Part shown: positions 1-8,430 of the stretch, in pieces
Layout of the letters: each line of letters opens with the position of its first letter
How positions within the stretch are numbered: the stretch's first letter is position 1
From: Paracoccaceae bacterium
GTDB lineage: Bacteria; Pseudomonadota; Alphaproteobacteria; Rhodobacterales; Rhodobacteraceae
Assembly (NCBI GenBank): GCA_024742705.1
Contig: JANSXZ010000011.1
Span: 1 to 64,000 of the forward strand
Reading direction: 5' to 3'
Length of the DNA: 64,000 nucleotides
Position numbers and translations under genes: made by a program
The notes under the pieces: model-generated
Databases searched by the model: none
Told to the model about the DNA's origin: nothing
The model's input: the letters and a program-made list of their open reading frames with translations, nothing else

Positions 1-78
1 CCCGAAATCGCCAAGCAGATCTTCAGGCCGTTCGCAGCCCTTCAGAAGTTCGTCCAGCAGTTCCTTGGAAATCGTCAT
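1..78 (-). CDS. IS256-family transposase, N-terminal part (cut by window edge)
   Basis: Read on the minus strand, the first 26 codons begin MTISKELLDELLKGCERPED. I recognise this as the conserved N-terminus of IS256-type (mutator-like, DDE) transposases. The start codon is at 76-78, and the rest of the gene lies outside the window, so I cannot say whether the element is intact. It sits head-on against other transposase debris, which fits an IS256 copy inserted in an older IS graveyard. I could not identify its terminal inverted repeat with confidence in the 79-170 stretch. Confidence 0.75.
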   Translation of the reverse strand, partial: MTISKELLDELLKGCERPEDLLGDFG

Positions 79-171
79 CGTCCTTGCTCCTCTCAGGAAG
101 CATGGACCAAAGCGCAAGTACACAGAAGATCGGACACTCTCGGCCTTTGCTACAATCTGGATGCCGAATGC

Positions 172-285
172 ATGAATGCCTTCGTCAATCATGGTTGCGG
201 CGTGTATTGGCCCGGCATCATCCACACCAAAACCACCGAAGGCTATTTTTCGATCTTCAAGCGCGGGATGCACGGCGTATATGCC
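172..285 (+). pseudogene. IS1595-family (ISXO2-like) transposase fragment
   Basis: This frame carries HTKTTEGYFSIFKRGMHGVY, which resembles the conserved C-terminal part of the ISXO2-like DDE domain of IS1595 transposases (HTNT-EG-FS-FKRG-GVY). Only about 38 codons remain, with no N-terminal catalytic region. At about position 286 the reading frame runs without a break into sequence of another IS family, so this is a decayed chimera and not a gene. The exact left limit of the fragment is uncertain. Confidence 0.6.
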
Positions 286-405
286 CGCCAATTGATTGCG
301 GCGTGGCGCGACGACTACAATCACCAACGCCCGCACTCGAGCCTCGACGGGCTCACACCGCGGGAGTATCACCAACGGTCAAGAGCGGACCAAACCCTAA
401 ACAGT
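286..405 (+). pseudogene. IS3-family transposase OrfB C-terminal fragment
   Basis: The frame continues from the IS1595 remnant into LIAAWRDDYNHQRPHSSLDG followed by LTPREY. This is the typical end of IS3-family OrfB integrases (W-DYN--RPHSSL---TP-E). The rest of the DDE domain is absent. It appears to be the 3' end of one IS3 copy fused in frame to the IS1595 fragment, so the junction near 286 records a deletion or nested insertion. Confidence 0.6.
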
Positions 406-451
406 GCTCACCAGTATACCCGGACTCAAGGGGGAGCAGGTCACCTTCGCC

Positions 452-610
452 GACCGCTACAGCAACCAGCGCTACCATGAGAGCCTCGGCAACCTGATTC
501 CCGCCGATGTCTACTTTGGGCGCGATCAGCAGATCCTGAGACAGCGAGAGGCGATCAAACGAAGAACCATTCTCAAGCGGCGCTTGAGCCATCAAGATGA
601 AACCGCATAA
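452..610 (+). pseudogene. Second IS3-family transposase C-terminal fragment
   Basis: In another frame the sequence reads YSNQRYHESLGNLIPADVYF, then a basic tail ending at the stop at 608-610. YHESL-N-TPADVYFGR is a hallmark of the last 50 residues of another IS3 subgroup. It is distinct from the 286-405 fragment, so three transposases of at least two families have left tails within 600 bp. No start or catalytic core is present. Confidence 0.6.
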
Positions 611-1136
611 CCTCGATCAAGGATGAACCAGAGCCTCCAAACGAAACGCCGCTCAAGCGTCCCAAATTATCTGACGACGGACAATTTGGAAGTATCGCTC
701 GCGCAGCCGCAGTATCCTGTATCCGGTGTAATGAAAGGTTGCCGGGCGACAACTTTCTCCTGATTGATGACATCTGTTTCAATCGTGCAGCGATAATGCC
801 ACCTCCGCGCTCCCGAGGAACATTGCCCCGCAGTTCACTTCAAATTCGGTGTATTGGACAGGCGTAAGATGAGCGCCATTCGAGTGCGACTGAAAACGCA
901 CGAACCACGCCATCAGATACCTCTACTAGGTTCTGTCGCAGAACCTTCCCCGCCTCAACGATCTTACGTTTGGAGTGTTCGGGCTTTTCAAACTCGACCA
1001 TTGGACGCGGCGACAAATTGAGAATATGTCTCATCGCCCTGGGTACGGCAAGCACATCAACGCCAGAGTTTTGGGGTATCTGAATACCCAAATTTTAAGC
1101 ACCTGAAAAGGTTATGTTTTTCCGGCATCTGTGCGC
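611..1136. other. Non-coding stretch after IS remnants
   Basis: No convincing gene is visible. The segment near 640-700 resembles the right-end sequence often found after IS3 OrfB genes, so it is probably the decayed end of the 452-610 element. An 83-codon minus-strand open frame (840-1091) has no recognisable motif, and I do not call it a gene. Base composition looks lower in GC than in the flanking core genes. Confidence 0.4.
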
Positions 1137-1165
1137 TTGACCTGGATCAGATCAAGGCGTAAAAA
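1137..1165 (+). promoter_or_regulatory. Predicted promoter of rplM-rpsI, overlapping an FNR-like box
   Basis: TTGACC (1137-1142) and TAAAAA (1160-1165) are 17 bp apart, a good housekeeping-type -35/-10 pair about 68 bp before the rplM start. The same -35 lies in TTGACctggATCAG (1137-1150), which matches the FNR/FnrL consensus TTGAT-N4-ATCAA at 8 of 10 positions. The promoter call is the stronger one. Oxygen control of ribosomal genes by FnrL would be unusual and is only a possibility. Confidence 0.5.
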
Positions 1166-1181
1166 GCTGCATCTTTTGTGT

Positions 1182-1205
1182 GGCGCGCCGATCTTTTGGC
1201 GCGCC
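1182..1205 (+). promoter_or_regulatory. Leader hairpin upstream of rplM
   Basis: GGCGCGCC occurs at 1182-1189 and again at 1198-1205 with an 8-nt spacer. Since it is self-complementary, the transcript can form an 8-bp GC stem just downstream of the predicted start site and about 27 nt before the rplM ATG. It could be an attenuator or an autoregulatory leader. No T-run follows, so a plain terminator is unlikely. Confidence 0.4.
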
Positions 1206-1232
1206 GTTTATGTCAAACAGGATGATCCTGCC

Positions 1233-1691
1233 ATGAAAACCTTTTCTGCAACACCTGCAGAGATCGACAAGAAATGGATCCTGATCGATGCCGAAGGCGT
1301 CGTTCTGGGCCGGCTCGCTTCGATCGTCGCCATGCGTCTGCGTGGCAAGCACAAGCCCTCGTTCACGCCGCATATGGACATGGGTGACAACGTCATCATC
1401 ATAAACGCCGAAAAGGTGCAGATGACCGGCAAGAAACGCGAAGAGCATTTCTATTGGCACACCGGTCACCCCGGCGGGATCAAGAGCCGGACCAAGGCGC
1501 AGATCCTCGAAGGCAAATATCCCGAACGCGTGGTGTTCCAGGCCGTCAAGCGGATGCTGCCGGGCAACCGTCTGAGCCGCACCCAGATGACCAACCTGCG
1601 GATTTACGCCGGCGCGGAACACCCGCATGAGGCGCAGAGCCCCGAAGTTCTGGATGTCAAATCCATGAACAAGAAAAACACCCGGAGCTGA
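1233..1691 (+). CDS. rplM: 50S ribosomal protein L13
   Basis: The 152-residue product is full length for bacterial L13, an early-assembly protein of the large ribosomal subunit that binds 23S rRNA. Family features visible are [18 protein letters not shown] near the N-terminus, the [12 protein letters not shown] segment, HTGHPGG and the [12 protein letters not shown] motif. The ATG at 1233 is chosen over upstream in-frame starts because L13 normally begins with [12 protein letters not shown] residues. It is followed by rpsI after 5 bp, the universal L13-S9 operon order. Confidence 0.97.
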   Translation: MKTFSATPAEIDKKWILIDAEGVVLGRLASIVAMRLRGKHKPSFTPHMDMGDNVIIINAEKVQMTGKKREEHFYWHTGHPGGIKSRTKAQILEGKYPERVVFQAVKRMLPGNRLSRTQMTNLRIYAGAEHPHEAQSPEVLDVKSMNKKNTRS

Positions 1692-1696
1692 TTGAT

Positions 1697-2212
1697 ATGG
1701 CTGACGAAATCAAATCTCTCGACGGCCTCGAAGCTGTTGCAAGCGACGCCGGCGGTGTGCTGGCCGGTCTGGAAACCGCGATGGAGCCGCGCGAACCCGT
1801 GCGCGACGAACTGGGCCGGTCCTATGCTACCGGCAAGCGCAAGGATGCGGTTGCGCGCGTCTGGATCAAGCCCGGTTCGGGCAAGTTCCTGATCCGTGAC
1901 CACAAGGGCAACTTCATCGACTACACCAAGTATTTCGCACGCCCGGTGTTGCAGATGATCCTGCGGCAGCCGTTCCAGGTGGCCGGCGTTGAAGGCCAGT
2001 TCGATGTCCAGGCCACGGTCAAGGGCGGTGGTCTGTCCGGCCAGGCCGGCGCGGTCAAGCATGGCATCTCGAAGGCGCTGCAACTCTATGATCCCAGCCT
2101 GCGCGCCGCACTGAAGGCCGCCGGTTTCCTGACCCGCGACAGCCGCGTGGTGGAACGCAAGAAGTACGGCAAGGCCAAGGCCCGCAAGAGCTTCCAGTTC
2201 TCCAAGCGTTGA
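1697..2212 (+). CDS. rpsI: 30S ribosomal protein S9
   Basis: The 171-residue product is S9 of the small subunit, whose basic C-terminal tail reaches the P-site tRNA. The core begins at [21 protein letters not shown], and the C-terminus is the classic [16 protein letters not shown]. It carries a roughly 40-residue N-terminal extension ([14 protein letters not shown]...) before the core, which is common in alphaproteobacterial S9 and absent in E. coli. It is co-transcribed with rplM and ends just before a strong terminator. Confidence 0.97.
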   Translation: MADEIKSLDGLEAVASDAGGVLAGLETAMEPREPVRDELGRSYATGKRKDAVARVWIKPGSGKFLIRDHKGNFIDYTKYFARPVLQMILRQPFQVAGVEGQFDVQATVKGGGLSGQAGAVKHGISKALQLYDPSLRAALKAAGFLTRDSRVVERKKYGKAKARKSFQFSKR

Positions 2213-2237
2213 TCCTTTCGCCCCGGAGAATCGCAAA

Positions 2238-2263
2238 GACCGCCCGACAGGGCGGCCTTTTTC
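2238..2263 (+). terminator. Rho-independent terminator of rplM-rpsI
   Basis: CCGCCC (2240-2245) and GGGCGG (2250-2255) form a perfect GC stem with a gaca tetraloop. CCTTTTT follows immediately. It lies about 25 bp after the rpsI stop. Confidence 0.85.
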
Positions 2264-2288
2264 ATGTGCGGCCGTGGTGGCGCGGGGG

Positions 2289-3032
2289 TCAGATGTCCTT
2301 GACGTACCAGTCATCGAACCGCGACACATCCTCAAGCACGCGGGTGTAGCCGTGGCTGCTGAGCAGGCTGTGGATGCCTTCGCGCTGGGGTGCGAAGTTG
2401 TGTTCAATCGTCATCACGCGGAACGCCCTGCGGTTGAAATCGAAGGCGCCGAGTATGTCCAGTTCGCTGCCTTCGGTGTCGATCGAGGCATAGTCGATGA
2501 CGTCGGGCGCGTCGTGCTGATCGAGCAGGTCGTTCAGCGAGATCGTCTCGACCTTGTAGGTCGTGCCGCGCAACCGCCGTGTCGATTTCACAAATGTCGA
2601 AAGCCCCGAGTTCTCGCCACGCGGCGTTTCGGTAAACTCCAGCGTTTCACCGCTGGCGCGCCAGACGCAGCGCGTGTCTATGGTGCAACCGCGGTTGGAT
2701 TTCAGATCTGAATGCCATCCGCGCGCCGGCTCGGCCAGAATTCCCTTCCAGCCGAAGGCGGTTTCCATCAGCCAGGAATTGTTCAGCTCGACCCCGTCGG
2801 TCGCACCGAATTCGATGAAGAAGCCGTCCGACCGGAATCCGTTGCGCGCCAGCGCGAACAGATCCTGACGCAATTGCGACCGGGACTGATCCAGAAGGTC
2901 AAGACAGCGGTTGCGTTGTTCCGGCGGCATCGCCTTGATGAACTGCAGGTCAAAATACCCGTGTTCACGGGCTTTCAGTTCGCGCAGGCGGTCCTTGCGG
3001 GTGATCGTGGTGTTCGACAGGATTTGTGACAC
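2289..3032 (-). CDS. FkbM family SAM-dependent methyltransferase
   Basis: The product is about 247 residues with the FkbM-type methyltransferase fold. Visible features are FFIEFGATDGVELNNSWLME (SAM-binding motif I), FGWKGILAEPA (motif II acid/proline) and the VIDYASIDTEGSELDIL block typical of the family. FkbM-type enzymes O-methylate sugars or polyketides, and the substrate here is unknown. The frame is open to a TTG at 3095, but the first 21 residues look non-coding and I prefer the GTG at 3032. This start is not certain. The gene lies directly downstream of the TetR gene on the same strand. Confidence 0.75.
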   Translation of the reverse strand: MSQILSNTTITRKDRLRELKAREHGYFDLQFIKAMPPEQRNRCLDLLDQSRSQLRQDLFALARNGFRSDGFFIEFGATDGVELNNSWLMETAFGWKGILAEPARGWHSDLKSNRGCTIDTRCVWRASGETLEFTETPRGENSGLSTFVKSTRRLRGTTYKVETISLNDLLDQHDAPDVIDYASIDTEGSELDILGAFDFNRRAFRVMTIEHNFAPQREGIHSLLSSHGYTRVLEDVSRFDDWYVKDI

Positions 3033-3097
3033 GGGGCGACACGGGCCTTTTCTGGCTGTTTGCACGGGTGTAGCCGCCCATGATCGCGCGCGCAAGT

Positions 3098-3715
3098 TCA
3101 GCCGTCCGGCGGCACCAGCCCAAGACCGCGCAAATAGATGCCGATGCCGGTTTCCAGAAGATCTTCGGGCGGGAAGGGCGAAACCCGTCCGGGCGCGTTG
3201 CGCGCGAACAGTTCCACCACGCCGTGGCTCATCGCCCAGACATGCGCCGAGAACATCGACGCGGGCGGGCGTTTGTCGGCGGGGATATGCTGGCTCAGAT
3301 CGGCAGCGGCCTGTTCCAGAACATCCTTGGACCGCTGCGCCGCCGCCGCCAGGCCGGCGGTGCGATTGACCGATATGCCGCTTTCGAACATTGCGATGTA
3401 GTGGCCCGGATGACGACGCGCGAACGCCAGATAGGCCCGCCCGGTGGCCTCGAACGCGGCCAGGGCCGATGGCTGACCCGACTGGTAGGCGTATTCCATC
3501 AGATCGGCAAAGATCTCATATCCCTGCCGCGCGGCTTCGGCGATAAGATCCTCGCGGCCTTCGAAGTGGCGATAGACCGCGGCGGGGGTGACACCGGCCT
3601 GTTTGGCGGCTTCGGACAGGGTAAACCCGGTGGGGCCCTTGTCGGTGATCAGCTCCAGCGCCGCGTCCACCAGCGCCTGACGCAGGTTTCCGTGGTGATA
3701 CCCGCGTTTAGCCAT
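3098..3715 (-). CDS. TetR/AcrR family transcriptional regulator (WHG domain)
   Basis: This 205-residue regulator has an N-terminal TetR helix-turn-helix at about residues 10-55 (ALELITDKGPTGFTLSEAAK then VTPAAVYRHF). Its C-terminal ligand domain includes the HVWAMSHGVVEL segment typical of the WHG subgroup. It probably represses its own operon in the absence of a small hydrophobic ligand. The start overlaps the 3' end of the PPK2 gene by 8 bp, so it is translationally coupled to ppk2 and probably co-transcribed. A role in controlling polyphosphate metabolism is inference only. Confidence 0.85.
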   Translation of the reverse strand: MAKRGYHHGNLRQALVDAALELITDKGPTGFTLSEAAKQAGVTPAAVYRHFEGREDLIAEAARQGYEIFADLMEYAYQSGQPSALAAFEATGRAYLAFARRHPGHYIAMFESGISVNRTAGLAAAAQRSKDVLEQAAADLSQHIPADKRPPASMFSAHVWAMSHGVVELFARNAPGRVSPFPPEDLLETGIGIYLRGLGLVPPDG

Positions 3716-4616
3716 CCCAGATGTCCGGCCCGCCGGTTATGGCGGTGTCGATCTGACCAAGCGCGCGGGCATCCTTGCTGGTGTATGGCAGCGCCTTCAG
3801 AACCAGCCGCATCGCGTTCAGCCGCAGCCGCCGCTTGTCGTCCGAACGCACCACATGCCAGGGCGCGCTGACGGAATGGGTGCGCGCGAAGGTTTCGGCA
3901 ATCGCCGCGCTATAGGCATCCCATCGTTTCAGTCCCTCGACATCTATCCAGCTGAGTTTCCAGTGTTTCAGCGGATCCTGTTCGCGTGCGAGGAACCGGC
4001 TGAGCTGTTCCGCCCGCCCGACATTCAGCCAGATCTTGAAGACGCGGATCCCGTCATCCACCAGCATGTCCTCGAAGTGGTTGACCTGTTCGAAGAAGCG
4101 CGCGCGTTCCTCGGGGGCGCAAAAGCCGAAAACATGTTCGACCACGGCGCGGTTGTACCAGCTGCGATCGAAGAAAACGATCTCGCCAGCGGCGGGCAGG
4201 TGCTGGATGTACCTCTGGAAATACCACTGGGTCTGTTCGGCGTCCGACGGTTTCGCCAGCGCGACGACACGCGCGCCGCGCGGGTTCAGGTTTTCGGTGT
4301 ATGACTTGATCGTGCCACCCTTGCCAGCTGCGTCGCGGCCTTCCAGGATGATCGCCACCCGCGCCCCGGAGGCCTTTGCCCAGGCCTGCATTTTCACCAT
4401 CTCGACCTGAAGCTTGGCCATCTCGGCCTTGTAAACCTTTTTTCCCAGCCTTTCGGGATGCGGATAGGAAGCGGTCAGGATGTCGTCCTTTTCGCCGCGC
4501 AGGATCGCGTTGCGAATGGCGTCCGGGGCGGTCTGGTGGAAGAATGCGCTGATCGCGCCGTCAAAAGGAAGCGTCACCTGTCGGGCCTTCGGCTTGGTTC
4601 TGGTCTCGTGGCGCAC
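3708..4616 (-). CDS. ppk2: Polyphosphate kinase 2 (PPK2 family)
   Basis: The 302-residue product fits single-domain PPK2 enzymes, which transfer phosphate between polyphosphate and nucleotides (ADP/GDP to ATP/GTP or the reverse). Walker A is EGRDAAGKGGTIK, and the Walker B/lid motif is IVFFDRSWYNRAVVEHV. Further family signatures are the PRGARVVALAKPS and WYFQRYIQHLP segments and the late KLSWID. Whether it acts mainly in ATP or GTP synthesis cannot be read from the sequence. The gene is on the minus strand and overlaps the downstream TetR gene. Confidence 0.93.
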   Translation of the reverse strand: MRHETRTKPKARQVTLPFDGAISAFFHQTAPDAIRNAILRGEKDDILTASYPHPERLGKKVYKAEMAKLQVEMVKMQAWAKASGARVAIILEGRDAAGKGGTIKSYTENLNPRGARVVALAKPSDAEQTQWYFQRYIQHLPAAGEIVFFDRSWYNRAVVEHVFGFCAPEERARFFEQVNHFEDMLVDDGIRVFKIWLNVGRAEQLSRFLAREQDPLKHWKLSWIDVEGLKRWDAYSAAIAETFARTHSVSAPWHVVRSDDKRRLRLNAMRLVLKALPYTSKDARALGQIDTAITGGPDIWDG

Positions 4617-4634
4617 TATGGGATGTTAACGGGA

Positions 4635-5642
4635 TTAACGCAAACCCGCCCGCGCGGCGGCACGGTCGATGGCGGCGACGACATCATCCTCGGCGACATG
4701 GTGCGGCATGTGGCCGATCCCCTCGAGCGGCGTCAGCACTGCGCCTTCGATCTGATCGACCAGTTTCGCGGAATGGATCGACAGGCCCACGGTGGTGTCA
4801 GCGGTGCCGTGAACGATCTCCGTGGGCACCGAAATCTGCCCGTAAAGCCGGTGCAGTGCGGTGATTTCCGCCAGAAGGTTGGCCCGCTGATCGGCGTTGG
4901 CGCGCATCGAAACGCGGCGCAACGTCAGCGGCGCGCCAACGTGATCGGCATAGCCGGCCGGCGGCGATTGCGGTGGAAACACGCTGGTGATGGCGCTTTC
5001 GATGCGTGCTTCGGTGACGAAGGCGGTGATTGCCGGCACGACCAGCAGCTTGCCCCACCAAGACGACGTGACCCGGTAGAACGGATCGAGCGGCGTGGTC
5101 CAGGTGTTCGACACCGCCGATACCGGCACCAGCGCGGCCAGATCGCTGGGGTGATGCGCGGCCCAGGCCAGCGCCACCGCGCCACCATAACTCTGGCCCA
5201 TGACGATCGGCCTTTCCGCGCCCAGGTGCTGCGCCGCGCGTTTCAGCAGCCGCGCCTGCGCCACCAGCGATGTGCCATCTCGGTTCAGCCGGTCGGTATA
5301 GCCCAGGCCGGGACGGTCCAGAACGATGACACGGTAGGTTTCGGCAAGGCGCGGCGCCAGCGAGAAGGTCATGTCGCGGGTGTTGCCGCTGGCGCCATGG
5401 ATCAGCACCAGATCGGGCCCCGATCCCATGACCACCGCGTGCACCGCCGTGCCGTCGATATCAAGAACGCGGCCCTCGGGCGGGTAGGCGCGTTCGGCCT
5501 GCGCCTCGCGGTGGCTGGCGCGCAAATGCACCCCAAGCGCCCCGATGCCGGCGAGAACAATAAATGCAATGAACAGCTTAAAGGCCAATCTTGTCCATTT
5601 CAAACGGCGTTGTCTGGTAGATCTGGTTGATCCAGTTGCCAT
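4635..5642 (-). CDS. Membrane-anchored alpha/beta hydrolase
   Basis: The 335-residue product has one N-terminal hydrophobic anchor (about residues 20-40, [20 protein letters not shown]), followed by an alpha/beta-hydrolase domain. The oxyanion motif is LIHGASG, the nucleophile elbow GQSYGG, the acid HGTADTTV and the histidine GIGHMPHH, so the catalytic triad is complete. The physiological substrate is unknown. The called ATG makes the gene overlap the end of metA by 65 bp. A TTG at 5603, giving [11 protein letters not shown], is a reasonable alternative that would shorten the overlap to 26 bp. Confidence 0.82.
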   Translation of the reverse strand: MATGSTRSTRQRRLKWTRLAFKLFIAFIVLAGIGALGVHLRASHREAQAERAYPPEGRVLDIDGTAVHAVVMGSGPDLVLIHGASGNTRDMTFSLAPRLAETYRVIVLDRPGLGYTDRLNRDGTSLVAQARLLKRAAQHLGAERPIVMGQSYGGAVALAWAAHHPSDLAALVPVSAVSNTWTTPLDPFYRVTSSWWGKLLVVPAITAFVTEARIESAITSVFPPQSPPAGYADHVGAPLTLRRVSMRANADQRANLLAEITALHRLYGQISVPTEIVHGTADTTVGLSIHSAKLVDQIEGAVLTPLEGIGHMPHHVAEDDVVAAIDRAAARAGLR

Positions 5643-6495
5643 ATAGAAGATGCGCGTGACTTCTCCAGCGGTTTTGCGGCGCCCGGGTAGGATCGTTGTC
5701 GGGATAATAGTTTACCGGCACCGTGATATCGCCGCCCGCCGCCGCGTCGCGGTCGTATTCCTGTTTCAGCGTGTCGCTGTCATATTCGAAATGGTTGAAG
5801 ATATAGAGCGCGCGGTGCGCCGGATCCTCGACCAGGCAGGGGCCGACCTCGTCACTGCCCAGAAGCGTGACCAGCCCGGGAACCGCATCAATCTCGGACT
5901 GCCGCATCTCGGTCCAGCGGCTGACCGGGATCACGCAATCGTCGGAGAACCCGCGCAGGTAGGGCGAGGCGGGCGAAAGGTTGCGGTGGCGGAAGCAGCC
6001 GAATGCCTTGGCGGGCAGCAGGTGTTTGCGGACGCCGTGGAAATGGTTGATCATCGCCATCCCGCCCCAGCACACGCCAAAGGTGGAATGGACGTTGCTC
6101 TGGCTCCAGTTCATCACCTCGCACAGTTCGTCCCAATAGGTCACGTCGGTGAAAGGCATATGTTCGATCGGCGCCCCGGTGATGATCAGCCCATCGAACT
6201 TTTCCGCCTTCACCTCCTGGAACGGGCGATAGAAGCTCTCCATGTGGGCGGCGGCGGTGTTGCGCGTCTGATGTTCGGACATCCGCACCAGGCTCAGCTC
6301 GATCTGCAGCGGCGTCGCCCCGATCAGCCGTGCAAACTGGTTCTCGGTCTGGATCTTCTTTGGCATCAGGTTCAGAAGGGCGATGCGCAGCGGGCGGATG
6401 TCCTGGCGCGCGGCCTCGTCTTCCGACACCACCATCACGCCTTCGCGGGTCAGAACCTCGTAGGCGGGCAGGGCTTCGGGGATCTTGATCGGCAT
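5578..6495 (-). CDS. metA: Homoserine O-acetyltransferase (MetA-type)
   Basis: This 305-residue MetA-family enzyme activates homoserine at the start of methionine synthesis. The catalytic cysteine is C142 in TFGVCWGG, and the catalytic histidine lies in IFNHFEYD. The residue that sets acyl-CoA choice in this family is position 111. Here TGAPIEHM places Glu at 111, the acetyl-CoA type, whereas E. coli has Gly and uses succinyl-CoA. The product is therefore predicted to be an acetyltransferase despite the historical succinyltransferase name. The gene overlaps the downstream hydrolase. Confidence 0.93.
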   Translation of the reverse strand: MPIKIPEALPAYEVLTREGVMVVSEDEAARQDIRPLRIALLNLMPKKIQTENQFARLIGATPLQIELSLVRMSEHQTRNTAAAHMESFYRPFQEVKAEKFDGLIITGAPIEHMPFTDVTYWDELCEVMNWSQSNVHSTFGVCWGGMAMINHFHGVRKHLLPAKAFGCFRHRNLSPASPYLRGFSDDCVIPVSRWTEMRQSEIDAVPGLVTLLGSDEVGPCLVEDPAHRALYIFNHFEYDSDTLKQEYDRDAAAGGDITVPVNYYPDNDPTRAPQNRWRSHAHLLYGNWINQIYQTTPFEMDKIGL

Positions 6496-6536
6496 GGGGG
6501 TACGGTCCTTCGTCGCGGTGCGCCGGGATACGCGTT

Positions 6537-7397
6537 TCAGGCGCGGGCCTCAAGGGCCTGTGCGATCAACCGGTCCACAGCCGCGGCGTCTGGCGCGCCG
6601 GCCAGGCTGTCTGCGGTCAGGGTGATGCCCCACCGCGCCATGGCGGCATAGCGCGGTTGCCGGTGCGCCAGCGCGCGCGCATAGGTCCATCGGATGAAAG
6701 CGTCCGGATCAACATCACCCTCTAAACATTTGTTTTCAAGCAAATATTCCGTCCATGCCTGAAGCAGGAACTCGGGTTGGTAGGCCATCGGCTTGGGCGC
6801 ACGATCAAACCGCCGGATCAGTTCGGCGGTATGGGCATCATCGCCTTTCAGCCAGATCAAAAGCGTGTGTTCGCTGAGCAATCGCATCAGCGGGTCTGCG
6901 GGATTGTCGGCATCCACCCATTCGCAGATCGAACCGCCGGTGTCGCAGATGAAGTTGGGATAATCGTAAAGAGCGGCGGCGCGGCGGATGAAATGCGGCG
7001 TGTCGCGCAGGGCTTCGATCTCGGCGCGGCGGAATTGTTCCTGCCGCAGGCGGTATTCGTCGAAGGGCAGGCCGCCGCGCCGGGTGTCGCCGGGCTTGCC
7101 CAGGTAGGTGGCAACCGGCTTGAGGTTCTCGAAGGTCAGGTTGGAACCGATGTAGATCGAATCCGACAACAGCAGGTCACGCAAAAACGGCACCTTCATC
7201 GCCTCGGCCTTGGCGTTGTCGATGATGAATTCGCCCATGTACCGCGTGCCGATCCGGTAGTCGATCGAGTAGTGGAACCAGTCTCCCGTCTCGCGCAGCA
7301 TATGGCTGAGATGGGTTTTGCCCAGCCCGGACATGCCGAACACAAGGATGGTCTTGCGCGGCGCATCCCGCCACGCCCGGGCGTCTGGATAGAGCAT
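6537..7397 (-). CDS. P-loop ATPase, conserved, function unknown
   Basis: The product is 286 residues. The ATG at 7397 is preceded by an AAGGGGA ribosome site, so I reject the upstream TTG at 7445. Near the N-terminus is [15 protein letters not shown], a Walker A P-loop. Later segments include [13 protein letters not shown], which could be the Walker B region, and LLIWLKGD. It resembles uncharacterised alphaproteobacterial ATPases or kinase-like proteins. It lies 41 bp upstream of metA on the same strand, so a link to metA expression is possible. No substrate can be assigned. Confidence 0.75.
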   Translation of the reverse strand: MLYPDARAWRDAPRKTILVFGMSGLGKTHLSHMLRETGDWFHYSIDYRIGTRYMGEFIIDNAKAEAMKVPFLRDLLLSDSIYIGSNLTFENLKPVATYLGKPGDTRRGGLPFDEYRLRQEQFRRAEIEALRDTPHFIRRAAALYDYPNFICDTGGSICEWVDADNPADPLMRLLSEHTLLIWLKGDDAHTAELIRRFDRAPKPMAYQPEFLLQAWTEYLLENKCLEGDVDPDAFIRWTYARALAHRQPRYAAMARWGITLTADSLAGAPDAAAVDRLIAQALEARA

Positions 7398-7521
7398 GTC
7401 TTGTCCCCTTTTCCCCGTCCTATCCAGTGGCGCCGCGGCGGTCAATCGAAGGCCCGCCAGGCACCGCGAGGCCGGGCTGTGATTGCGGGATCATGCCGCG
7501 GCACCCGGCCCGGCAGCGGCG

Positions 7522-8430
7522 TCAGACGCGCCGCTTCTTGTGGGTTTCGGTCCATATGTTCAGGTAGTTGGCGCCAAAGATCACCAGGGCGCCGACAAAC
7601 ACCCAAAGATCCAGCGCCTCGCCATAGACCAGCATTCCGATCACCGCGATCGTGGGCAACCGGACAAAATCAATCGGCACCACCACCGTTGCCGGCGCGA
7701 TCGCCAGCGCATTGGTTATGCAGAAATGCGCCACCAATCCGGCCAGCGCGATCACGATAACCCAGGGCGCGGCCGCCGCATCGGGCAGGGCGATGTCGCC
7801 GTCATAGCCCGAGAAAACCAGCCCCAGAACCAATTGCGCGGCGGTCAGGTAGAACATGATGCAGGCGATGGTTTCGGTGCGCGTGAGGCGCTTTGTGAAA
7901 AGGTTCGTCAGGGCGAAGAACAGGGCCGCCCCCGCCGCGGCCAGCAAGCCGGGGCTGAGAGGCACAGCGCCGGGCCGCGCCACGATCAGGATGCCGGCAA
8001 AGCCCACAAGCGCCGAAATCAGGCGCACTGCCGTCAGCCTTTCGCCCAGGATAAGCGGAGACAGCAGCACAACCCACAGCGGAGACGTGAATTCAAGCGC
8101 GAAGACCTGCGCAAGCGGGATCACGGTGACCGCGTAGAACCAGAGGTTCTGGCCAGAGAAATGCACCGCGTTGCGCAGCATCTGCGTGCCGAAGTTGCGG
8201 GTGGTGATCTCGGACCAGCGCCGCATCGCCGTGATCACGGCCACGACGATGATCAACCCGACCAGGCTGCGGTACATCATGATCTCGAAGGTATCCAGCG
8301 TCAGCCCCGCCTCGCGCCCGGCCACGGCCATCGCACTGAACGAACAGATCGCGCCGATCATCCACAAGGCCGCGCGCAACACCGGCGCCGTATCCTGCGG
8401 ATCCGCCTGTGGTGCGCTGTCTACTCCCAT
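7522..8430 (-). CDS. DMT-superfamily (EamA) transporter
   Basis: The 302-residue, strongly hydrophobic protein has about ten predicted membrane segments arranged as two five-helix EamA repeats. Typical features are the tail of repeat 1 ([20 protein letters not shown]) and the [25 protein letters not shown] segment in repeat 2. Members export metabolites or amino acids, and the substrate here is unknown. Its start overlaps the guaA stop by 10 bp, so it is probably translated from the guaA message. Confidence 0.87.
   Translation of the reverse strand: MGVDSAPQADPQDTAPVLRAALWMIGAICSFSAMAVAGREAGLTLDTFEIMMYRSLVGLIIVVAVITAMRRWSEITTRNFGTQMLRNAVHFSGQNLWFYAVTVIPLAQVFALEFTSPLWVVLLSPLILGERLTAVRLISALVGFAGILIVARPGAVPLSPGLLAAAGAALFFALTNLFTKRLTRTETIACIMFYLTAAQLVLGLVFSGYDGDIALPDAAAAPWVIVIALAGLVAHFCITNALAIAPATVVVPIDFVRLPTIAVIGMLVYGEALDLWVFVGALVIFGANYLNIWTETHKKRRV

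Noticed and set aside
840..1091. 83-codon minus-strand frame near the IS debris
   Set aside because: No motif, no ribosome site and no neighbours in support. Left as non-coding.
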